21,296 nt of DNA from an uncultured Selenomonadaceae bacterium. Lineage in GTDB: Bacteria; Bacillota; Negativicutes; Selenomonadales; Selenomonadaceae. The notes below the pieces were generated by a model. It ran no database searches and was not told where the DNA came from. It saw nothing but the letters and a program-made list of their open reading frames with translations. The DNA is taken from NCBI GenBank assembly GCA_937902665.1, contig CALELM010000098.1, positions 1-21,296 on the forward strand. Direction: 5' to 3'. A program made the position numbers and the translations under genes. This document shows, piece by piece, positions 15,190 through 21,296 of the stretch (positions within the stretch are counted from its first letter, which is position 1; every line of letters starts with the position of its first letter).

Positions 15190-15249
15190 AAAAAGATATA
15201 TCAAATCATAATAAAGTATATTCATATTTATTGTTATGTATATCTTTTT
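15190..15249. repeat. Inverted 11-mers upstream of the IIB promoter
   Basis: AAAAAGATATA (15190-15200) and TATATCTTTTT (15239-15249) are exact inverted 11-mers 38 bp apart. The proximal copy abuts the -35 hexamer. The same 11-mer is found once before the IIC promoter. This is a plausible paired operator, perhaps with looping. The stretch between them is A/T-rich with nothing else recognisable. Confidence 0.5.
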
Positions 15250-15257
15250 CAAAAATT

Positions 15258-15291
15258 AGAACCCTCATACCATGCTTGGTACGGGGGTTCT
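15258..15291 (-). terminator. Terminator of csoR
   Basis: AGAACCCTCATACCA and TGGTACGGGGGTTCT form a 15-position stem with one mismatch and loop TGCT. On the minus strand it is followed by AATTTTTG. It lies 11 bases beyond the csoR stop and ends the ileS-csoR transcript. Confidence 0.9.
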
Positions 15292-15302
15292 GATTTCTCT
15301 TC

Positions 15303-15617
15303 TTAACGAATGAATCGGTCAATCGCCTCGTTCAGCTGCTCCAAGGATTCCTTGTCGCCTGCCTGCACGGCATCGACAATGCAATGCTCCATGTGATCCT
15401 TCAAAATAATCTTTCCCACATTTTGCAGTGCAGCTTCCACGGCGGAAATCTGCACCAGTACCTCTGCGCAGTCCCGCCCGTCCTCGACCATTTTTTTAAC
15501 CGAACTCATGTGACCGATAATGCGCGCCATACGGTTCAGCACAGCCTTTGTCTGGGTGTGCGAATGTGCATGGCGAACCCTTGTCCCATCCGCTAAAACA
15601 TGCTCATGCTCTTCCAT
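15303..15617 (-). CDS. CsoR/RcnR-family metal-sensing repressor
   Basis: All-helical DUF156-family repressor of 104 aa that releases DNA on binding metal. The ligand set C50, H75, C79 (DC... then HMEHC) has exactly the 25- and 4-residue spacing of the Cys-His-Cys copper site of CsoR (C36, H61, C65), so a Cu(I)-type sensor is likely. A histidine-rich N-terminal extension (H4, H6, H16, H18, H20) precedes the core, which could add ligands as in RcnR or Ni/Co sensors. The ATG follows AAGGAG by 5 nt. It sits 21 nt behind ileS with no terminator between. No copper ATPase, chaperone or efflux gene is nearby, so its targets lie elsewhere. Sulfur- or formaldehyde-sensing relatives (CstR, FrmR) are less likely because the His ligand is present. 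Confidence 0.88.
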   Translation of the reverse strand: MEEHEHVLADGTRVRHAHSHTQTKAVLNRMARIIGHMSSVKKMVEDGRDCAEVLVQISAVEAALQNVGKIILKDHMEHCIVDAVQAGDKESLEQLNEAIDRFIR

Positions 15618-15638
15618 GCAGTCTCCTTGAAAAATATC

Positions 15639-18600
15639 TTACTTAACAGCAAGAACAACATTTTCGCCGTTGATATTCCATTCCTTCTCAAAGCCATCTG
15701 TCCTGCCATACTCTACCGCATCCGCAAGCACGACAGACTTAATATATTCCTCGTTCTTCTGCATCAAGGCTGCAAGCCTGTCATTGCCCTTTGCAAATAC
15801 AGCAATATGATCCGTGACCTCAAAGCCATTCTCCTTGCGCATCGTCTGGAGCTTGCTGACAATCTCCCGCACGAAACCTTCCTCAATCAACTCCTCGGAA
15901 AGTGTCGTTTCGAGGGCAACCGTCACATCGTTATAGCGTTGGCAAAGATAGCCCTCCGTCTGTGCCATCGTAACCTCTACATCCTCGGCTACCAAGCTGA
16001 ACTCACCGGATTTCGTGGAAACCTTCAGCACGCCCGTCTTTTCCAGCTCGCTCTTTGCCGCACTTCCATTCAATGCGCCCAGTGCTGCCTTGATTTCCCC
16101 TATTGCCTTCCCAACCTTCGGGCCAAGCGTGCGGAACTGGGGCTTGAAGCTATAAGTCAAATACTCCTCCATGTCGTCCTTAAAGGTAACCTGCTTTACA
16201 TTCAGCTCGTCCTCTACAATCTCCTTGAAGAAGTCAGGCAGCTTGCTCTCAGCCTTTACGAACATATTGCCAATCGGCTGGCGGTTCTTGATATTTGCCG
16301 CATTGCGGGCAGAACGTCCGAGGACAACAATCTCCAAAACCAGCTCCATGTTCTTTTCCAGCTCGCTGTCTATCTTTTGCTCATCCGGCACTGGATAATC
16401 GCAAAGGTGAACACTCTCCGGTGCCTGCGCATCGAGACTGCAAACAAGGTTTCTGTAAATGCTTTCCGTCATGAACGGAATCATCGGAGCGGCTGCCTTT
16501 GCCGTCGTGACAAGTGCTGTGTACAGCGTCATGTAAGCATTGATCTTGTCCTGCTCCATTCCCTTTGCCCAAAAACGTGCGCGGCTGCGGCGAACGTACC
16601 AGTTAGACAGCTCGTCCACAAATTCCTGCAACACCTTGGCAGCCTCCGTCACCTTGTAGCTTCCAAGGCACTCGTCCATGCTCTTTACCATCGTGTTCAG
16701 GCGGGACAGGCACCACTTGTCCATGACACTGAGCTTATCATATTCCAACGCATACTTGGTTGCATCAAATCCATCAATATTGGCATAGAGGACAAAGAAT
16801 GCATAGGTATTCCAAAGCGTCCCCATGAACTTGCGCTGTCCCTCCTGCACTGCTCCATCATGGAAGCGGTTCGGCAGCCAAGGCGCACTGTTCTCATAGA
16901 AATACCAGCGAATGGCATCTGCCCCATGGCGGCGGAGCGCATCCATCGGATCAACAGCATTTCCCTTGGACTTGGACATTTTCTGGCCGTTCTCATCCTG
17001 TACATGCCCAAGCACGATAACATTCCTGTACGGGCTCTTGTTAAAGAGCAGGGTAGAGATTGCAATCAGCGAATAGAACCAACCTCTCGTTTGATCCACT
17101 GCTTCCGAAATAAAATCCGCAGGGAAACGCTTCTCAAACAGCTCCTTGTTCTCAAACGGATAGTGCCACTGCGCAAACGGCATAGCGCCGGAATCAAACC
17201 AGCAGTCGATTACCTCAGGCACGCGATGCATTTCCTTTCCGCACTCTGGGCACTTGACCGTCACCTGATCCACATACGGGCGGTGCAGCTCAATCGTGTC
17301 TGGGCAGTTGTCCGACATGCTCTTCAATTCCTCAATGGAACCAATCGCATGCTGATGCCCGCATTCACACTCCCAAATATTGAGCGGTGTTCCCCAATAG
17401 CGGTTGCGGCTGATGCCCCAGTCCTGCACATGCTCCAGCCAATCCCCAAAACGTCCTTCACCAATGGACTTAGGAATCCAGTTGACTGTCCCGTTGTTGC
17501 GAATCAAATCTTCCTTTACTGCCGTCATCTTGACAAACCACGACTCACGGGCATAGTAGATGAGCGGCGTATCGCAGCGCCAGCAATGCGGATAGCTATG
17601 CTCAAAGACAGGTGCCTTGAACAGCTTGCCGCTTTCACGCAAGTCCTTCAAGATCAATGGGTCTGCATCCTTGACAAAGACGCCGGGCCAATCCGTATCC
17701 TCTGTCATCTGCCCCTTGTTGTCCACGAACTGGACAAACGGCATATCATACTTGCGGCAGACACGATTATCGTCCTCACCAAAAGCGGGTGCCGTATGAA
17801 CGATGCCCGTGCCATCCGTTGTCGTTACATAGTCATCGCAAATGACATAAAAGGCACGCTTTTTCAGTTTCCCTTCCGCATACGGATACAGCGGCTCATA
17901 ATCACGGTATTCCAAATCCTTGCCCTTCATGCGAGCCAGAACCTTGCGTTCTCCTTCCGTATCCTGAAAAACATTGTCCACTAGTGCCTCTGCCAAGTAG
18001 TAGACGGTATCTGCAACCTGAATCTTGACATAATCCACCTCAGGATTGACACAAAGACCTAAGTTGGACGGCAATGTCCACGGTGTCGTTGTCCAAGCAA
18101 GGAAGTAAGCATCCTCATCCTTGACCTTGAACTTGACCATGGCAGAACGCTCCTTCACATCCTTGTAACCCTGCGCCACCTCATGCGAGGACAGCGGAGT
18201 TCCGCAGCGAGGGCAGTAAGGAACGACCTTGTAGCCCTTGTACAGAAGCCCTTTCTTCCATATTTCCTTCAATGCCCACCATTCAGACTCAATAAAATCA
18301 TTCTCATAGGTAATGTAAGGGTGATCCATGTCTGCCCAAAAGCCAACAACATCCGAAAATTCTTCCCACATTCCCTTATATTTCCAAACGGATTCCCGGC
18401 ACTTGCGGATGAACGGCTCAATACCGTACTTCTCAATCTCTTCCTTCCCATTGATGCCGACAGCCTTTTCTACCTCAAGCTCCACGGGAAGACCATGCGT
18501 ATCCCATCCAGCCTTCCTGAGAACCTTTTTTCCCTTCATGGACTGGTAACGTGGCAGCATGTCCTTGATTACCCTCGTCAAAACATGACCGATATGAGGC

Positions 18601-18758
18601 TTTCCGTTTGCCGTTGGCGGGCCATCGTAGAACGTAAACGTATCGTTCCCTTCCCGTTGGTCGATTGCCTTCTGCGCAATATTATGCGCCTTCCAAAATT
18701 GCTCGACCTCTTTTTCTCTCTCCACGAAATTCAAGTTCGTATCTACCTTGCTGTACAA
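15639..18758 (-). CDS. ileS: Isoleucyl-tRNA synthetase, type 2-like
   Basis: Class I synthetase that charges tRNA-Ile, with an editing domain against valine. The protein is 1039 aa from the TTG at 18758, preceded 7 nt earlier by AGGAGG; a longer frame to 18806 overlaps the leader terminator and is rejected. HIGH is at 55-58 in TANGKPHIGH and KMSKS at 593-597. The editing (CP1) region follows YCPRCGTPLS (181-190), with TTTPWTLPSN at 223-232 and HTAPAFGEDD at 321-330. Zinc-type cysteine pairs occur at 182/185 and 503/506. The FYDGPPTANG opening, CPRCG motif and length above 1000 aa fit the eukaryote-like type-2 enzymes (IleS2) rather than the E. coli type; such enzymes are generally poorly inhibited by mupirocin. 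Controlled by the T-box leader upstream. Confidence 0.95.
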   Translation of the reverse strand: MYSKVDTNLNFVEREKEVEQFWKAHNIAQKAIDQREGNDTFTFYDGPPTANGKPHIGHVLTRVIKDMLPRYQSMKGKKVLRKAGWDTHGLPVELEVEKAVGINGKEEIEKYGIEPFIRKCRESVWKYKGMWEEFSDVVGFWADMDHPYITYENDFIESEWWALKEIWKKGLLYKGYKVVPYCPRCGTPLSSHEVAQGYKDVKERSAMVKFKVKDEDAYFLAWTTTPWTLPSNLGLCVNPEVDYVKIQVADTVYYLAEALVDNVFQDTEGERKVLARMKGKDLEYRDYEPLYPYAEGKLKKRAFYVICDDYVTTTDGTGIVHTAPAFGEDDNRVCRKYDMPFVQFVDNKGQMTEDTDWPGVFVKDADPLILKDLRESGKLFKAPVFEHSYPHCWRCDTPLIYYARESWFVKMTAVKEDLIRNNGTVNWIPKSIGEGRFGDWLEHVQDWGISRNRYWGTPLNIWECECGHQHAIGSIEELKSMSDNCPDTIELHRPYVDQVTVKCPECGKEMHRVPEVIDCWFDSGAMPFAQWHYPFENKELFEKRFPADFISEAVDQTRGWFYSLIAISTLLFNKSPYRNVIVLGHVQDENGQKMSKSKGNAVDPMDALRRHGADAIRWYFYENSAPWLPNRFHDGAVQEGQRKFMGTLWNTYAFFVLYANIDGFDATKYALEYDKLSVMDKWCLSRLNTMVKSMDECLGSYKVTEAAKVLQEFVDELSNWYVRRSRARFWAKGMEQDKINAYMTLYTALVTTAKAAAPMIPFMTESIYRNLVCSLDAQAPESVHLCDYPVPDEQKIDSELEKNMELVLEIVVLGRSARNAANIKNRQPIGNMFVKAESKLPDFFKEIVEDELNVKQVTFKDDMEEYLTYSFKPQFRTLGPKVGKAIGEIKAALGALNGSAAKSELEKTGVLKVSTKSGEFSLVAEDVEVTMAQTEGYLCQRYNDVTVALETTLSEELIEEGFVREIVSKLQTMRKENGFEVTDHIAVFAKGNDRLAALMQKNEEYIKSVVLADAVEYGRTDGFEKEWNINGENVVLAVK

Positions 18759-18781
18759 GCAAATTCCTCCTGTCCTTCTAG

Positions 18782-19030
18782 CCTTGTCAAAAGAAAGGAC
18801 TCTCACCCAAAACAGGATGAGAGTCCACGACTGTCACAAAACCACCTATTTCGCATACCAATATATGCTATCCCTTTAACGATGGAAACCGGCTCAGCCT
18901 ACTCCAATTTCAGCCTGCTGCTCCGAAGTGATGTTCCTTGGGATGTACTCACTGCCGCCTCGCACTCTCTGCGGCTCGCTGATGCTTTCCTTTCCCAACT
19001 ACTGTCTTCATCCTCGCATTTCAACCAACG
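18782..19030 (-). promoter_or_regulatory. T-box leader of ileS
   Basis: The roughly 250-nt untranslated leader has T-box hallmarks in order on the minus strand: an AGCGAGCCGCAGAGAGTGCG-type apical Stem I segment; AGTGAGTA; GAACATCACTTCGGAGC with the probable isoleucine specifier ATC at 18932-18930; and the T-box element AAATAGGTGG at about 18850-18842. It ends in the terminator at 18786-18826. Uncharged tRNA-Ile should stabilise the antiterminator and allow ileS-csoR transcription. The T-box core departs from the common GGTGG-ACCGCG form after GGTGG. A second ATC at GTACATCCC is an alternative specifier, coding for the same amino acid. Confidence 0.85.
18786..18826 (-). terminator. T-box conditional terminator
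   Basis: On the minus strand GGACTCTCATCC and GGGTGAGAGTCC form a 12-bp stem (one G-U) with loop TGTTTT, followed by TTTCTTTTG. It ends about 27 nt before the ileS start. Confidence 0.9.
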
Positions 19031-19036
19031 CCTATC

Positions 19037-19065
19037 ATCATACCACAAAGTCACTGTATTTTCAA
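19037..19065 (-). promoter_or_regulatory. Promoter of ileS-csoR
   Basis: On the minus strand TTGAAA (19065-19060), 17-nt spacer, TATGAT (19042-19037). GTCACT (19050-19055) and AGTGAC (19065-19070) form an inverted repeat around the -35. Confidence 0.8.
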
Positions 19066-19121
19066 GTGACATACTCCTGCCGCAGTACTGGCACGCAAAG
19101 GTGTGGCTCTTGGGATTTGGC

Positions 19122-19151
19122 AAAAAAATCCCCCGCCACAGAAGCGGGGGA
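19122..19151 (-). terminator. Terminator of the chemoreceptor gene
   Basis: TCCCCCGC and GCGGGGGA form an 8-bp GC-rich stem followed on the minus strand by seven T. It starts 17 bases past the stop codon. Confidence 0.95.
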
Positions 19152-19168
19152 CGCACTAACAAATTTTA

Positions 19169-20968
19169 TCAAAACTTGAACTTCACGATTGCATTCTGGA
19201 GATCCTGTGCCTGCTCCGCAAGCTTGCGGCTTGCTGCTGCAATCTCATGCATCGAAGCAGTCTGTTCCTCCGTTGCTGCCGAAACCGTCTGGGCCTCATC
19301 AGAAACCTTGCGGCTCATGTCATTAATCTTCTCGACAGAAGCGGTGATGTTGTCCACACCGGCAACCAACGTACCGACATCCTGATCCATGAGCATAGCC
19401 TTCTGCGCAATACCGCCAACCATCGTGGAGATATTCGTGAAGGACTTGCCTGCATCGCCAACGGCCTGCGTTCCGCCTGTTACCTGACCAACACCATCAT
19501 GCATTGCCGTGACGGCATTTTCCGTGTCATGCTGAATAGCGACAATCAACTGGGCAATTTCTGCTGCCGCACCCTGCGACTGCTCTGCCAGCTTGCGAAC
19601 CTCATCTGCAACGACTGCGAAGCCACGTCCATGCTCGCCGGCACGAGCTGCCTCGATTGCCGCATTGAGTGCAAGGAGGTTCGTCTGATCGGAAATCGCC
19701 GCAATCGTATCTACGATTGTGCCAATCTTCTGGGACTGGGCGCCAAGGCTCTCGATAACGGAAGATATCGTCTGGACAGTCGAATTGATGGTTCCCATAT
19801 TATCGACTGCATTTCCTACATTCTTCTGGCCTTCCAATGCAACCGTGCTTGTTTCCTTGATCTGCGTGCTTGCCTCGGAAAGTACACCCTTGAAGTCCTG
19901 CATGTACCTAGAGAGCTTCTGCGCATTTTCCGTTGCATTCTCTACATCCGTAAACTGCTCGTTGCAGGAAGCCGCCACATTGACAACCGATTCCGCAATC
20001 GAATGGCTGACCTCCGAGGACTGCTCTGCTGTCGAAGTAAGCTCCTCAGCAGCAGCCGCAACATATTCTGCACATTCCGCAATATTCTTCATCAGGGAAG
20101 CTATCTGCTTCTGCATGTCACCCAGCGCCTTGCTCATGATGCCAATCTCATCTGAGCGAGAAGCCATAGCCGTAAGCTCACGCTCCTCCGTCTCCGACAT
20201 GCGCAGGTCGCCTGTTCCCATCATGCGAATGTAATCCGTAACCTTTTGGATCGGTCCTGCAATCGATCCTGCAAGCCAAACAGCAAAGGCAATAAAGATA
20301 ACCTGCAAGACCAGCATCAGAAGTACCATGTGAATGATGTCTGCACGAAGCGCATCGGACAAGACTGCCTCACGCTCTACCACCTGTTTGTCGATATCAT
20401 CGATCCAGACACCAGTACCAAGTACCCACTTATAGGGCTTGAACGTCGTCGAATAGTTTCTCTTCGGAAGCTCCTCTGTCTCGTTCGGCTTTGCAAACGT
20501 CAGATCCGTGAATCCGCCGCCATCCTTCAAGCCATTCTGTATTATTTCCTTGATGTAGTAACGTCCCTTGGAGTCTATCGCATTGATGCGGGATTTTCCC
20601 TCCGTATCACGGCCGAGCAGAACGACATTCATGCCCTCTTCCGTATCAATCCAAAAATACCCCATGCCATTGTCATAGCGCAAATCCCTGACGACATCAG
20701 CAGCCTGCTTCTTTGCCTGCTCCTCTGTCAGCTCGCCTGCCTGCTGCTTCTTGTACACCTGCTGAATGGCACTAATGGCAAGCTGCGTTTCTTCAATCAA
20801 CTTCTTTTCAACACTGGCCTCCAAATCCTTCCGATAGGATGCCAGCTGGCTCTTGTTGTCCTGCACCGAACTGTAGATAACAATCGCCAGCACGCACGCC
20901 ATGGTAGCAACGGACACACCGACAATCGCCGCCACCAAACGCATTTTCATTGACTTAAAATCAAACAT
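19169..20968 (-). CDS. Methyl-accepting chemotaxis protein with sCache sensor
   Basis: Transmembrane chemoreceptor that signals through CheW/CheA to the flagellar motor. The 599-aa protein has a first membrane helix at about 11-33. A periplasmic single-Cache (sCache_2) domain follows, with YDNGMGYFWI, YYIKEIIQNGLKDGGGF and FKPYKWVLGTGVWIDDID. The second membrane helix is near 211-234, then HAMP, then a long coiled-coil signalling domain. The conserved hairpin tip is DQTNLLALNAAIEAARAGEH with GRGFAVVADEVRKLAEQS. sCache_2 receptors often bind small organic acids, but the ligand is not evident. There is no C-terminal NWETF-type methyltransferase tether. AGGAGGGG lies 6 nt before the ATG at 20968. 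Single-gene unit; no other chemotaxis gene is nearby. Confidence 0.95.
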   Translation of the reverse strand: MFDFKSMKMRLVAAIVGVSVATMACVLAIVIYSSVQDNKSQLASYRKDLEASVEKKLIEETQLAISAIQQVYKKQQAGELTEEQAKKQAADVVRDLRYDNGMGYFWIDTEEGMNVVLLGRDTEGKSRINAIDSKGRYYIKEIIQNGLKDGGGFTDLTFAKPNETEELPKRNYSTTFKPYKWVLGTGVWIDDIDKQVVEREAVLSDALRADIIHMVLLMLVLQVIFIAFAVWLAGSIAGPIQKVTDYIRMMGTGDLRMSETEERELTAMASRSDEIGIMSKALGDMQKQIASLMKNIAECAEYVAAAAEELTSTAEQSSEVSHSIAESVVNVAASCNEQFTDVENATENAQKLSRYMQDFKGVLSEASTQIKETSTVALEGQKNVGNAVDNMGTINSTVQTISSVIESLGAQSQKIGTIVDTIAAISDQTNLLALNAAIEAARAGEHGRGFAVVADEVRKLAEQSQGAAAEIAQLIVAIQHDTENAVTAMHDGVGQVTGGTQAVGDAGKSFTNISTMVGGIAQKAMLMDQDVGTLVAGVDNITASVEKINDMSRKVSDEAQTVSAATEEQTASMHEIAAASRKLAEQAQDLQNAIVKFKF

Positions 20969-20971
20969 CAA

Positions 20972-21174
20972 TTACCCCTCCTAAACGTATTTTGATTTTG
21001 TCGAGTTCAAGCCATTATTTATCTCCTATACGACAATTTCGACACATTTTTTCAAAATCCTTCCAAAGACAAAAAAATTTACAGATAAATTTTTCATTTC
21101 AAAATTGTTTTTTTCGCTACACCTGCAATCCATTCTAAAGGCAAATATCTCCCACTTCGCTGAACCAAGGCATT
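20972..21174 (-). other. Upstream region of the chemoreceptor gene
   Basis: A/T-rich region without a convincing gene. TTGAAA and TATAGG occur on the minus strand but with a 19-nt spacer, and I see no clear flagellar sigma-28 promoter. A tiny frame ATG-GCT-TGA with GGAG 7 nt upstream lies near 21010-21016. TATAAT on the minus strand at 21177-21172 touches the hairpin repeat but has no good -35. Confidence 0.4.
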
Positions 21175-21230
21175 ATAACGAAGCTAAAGATGTCCCCTTC
21201 TTCAACAGCTTGCTGTTGTAAGTGGGGGAA
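21175..21230. repeat. Right copy of the inverted hairpin repeat
   Basis: Reverse complement of the left copy at 4-55 apart from an extra three bases (ACA as read in the left-copy orientation) and one extra base. AACAG-CTTG-CTGTT forms the inner stem, and CCCC (21194-21197) with GGGG closes an imperfect 15-bp hairpin. Sequence on both sides differs from the left copy, so the shared unit seems to be just this hairpin of about 56 bp. Confidence 0.75.
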
Positions 21231-21283
21231 AACAATTTTTTAACAAGCGGTGAGCAAACTTTCGCTTCGTTGAAACGCGAATT

Positions 21284-21296
21284 GGAGGGAAAATGC
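21284..21296 (+). other. Possible ribosome binding site and start codon at window edge
   Basis: GGAGGG at 21284-21289 is followed by AAA and ATG at 21293-21295, then the window ends. A rightward gene may start here. The spacing is short and only one full codon is visible, so nothing can be said about its product. Confidence 0.3.

Noticed and set aside
15600..17984. Very long open frame (794 codons) on the plus strand
   Set aside because: It is antisense to ileS in codon register and open because ileS rarely uses TTA, CTA and TCA. It lacks a family-like composition and is covered by a certain gene.
20972..21120. Sigma-28 flagellar promoter for the chemoreceptor
   Set aside because: No TAAA...GCCGATAA-like pair at the right spacing was found.

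Overview
The window looks like a chromosomal stretch of a low-to-medium GC member of the Bacillota. The evidence is strong Shine-Dalgarno sites, frequent TTG/GTG starts, a T-box leader before ileS, a ZTP-type riboswitch, a lactose/cellobiose-class PTS and rpsF-ssb-rpsR in one operon. A chemoreceptor and an AAA-ATPase/PD-(D/E)XK protein of a type common in Selenomonas-like bacteria make a Negativicute my best guess, but this is inference without a marker-gene comparison. I see no tRNA, rRNA, CRISPR array, phage gene or complete insertion sequence.

Layout. Left part (67-4778, minus strand): a short open frame ending like a DeoR-family regulator, then an LTA-synthase-like membrane sulfatase-fold enzyme and DNA topoisomerase III (topB), probably one transcript. 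Next (4841-7486, plus strand): rpsF-ssb-rpsR behind a near-consensus promoter, then an MFS transporter of the oxalate/formate-antiporter type under a ZTP-riboswitch/terminator leader. From 7523 to 20968 every gene is on the minus strand. In transcription order these are: a chemoreceptor; a T-box-controlled type-2 isoleucyl-tRNA synthetase followed closely by a CsoR-type metal regulator; a stand-alone PTS IIB gene; a PTS IIC-IIA-GH1 operon; a GntR/HutC regulator; deoC; and the AAA-ATPase/nuclease-like protein.

The beta-glucoside genes form one pathway. IIC, IIB and IIA import and phosphorylate a disaccharide, the GH1 enzyme cleaves the phosphorylated sugar, and the GntR/UTRA protein is the likely sugar-phosphate-sensing repressor. 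IIB is physically detached, with its own promoter and terminator, and the two PTS promoters share an 11-base motif.

The most notable signals are: (1) the ZTP riboswitch placed before a transporter rather than a purine or folate enzyme; (2) a roughly 52-56 bp hairpin repeat present in inverted orientation at both ends of the window; (3) the apparent DeoR C-terminal remnant translationally coupled to the sulfatase-fold gene; (4) CsoR riding behind ileS. I did not find a clearly new multi-gene system.
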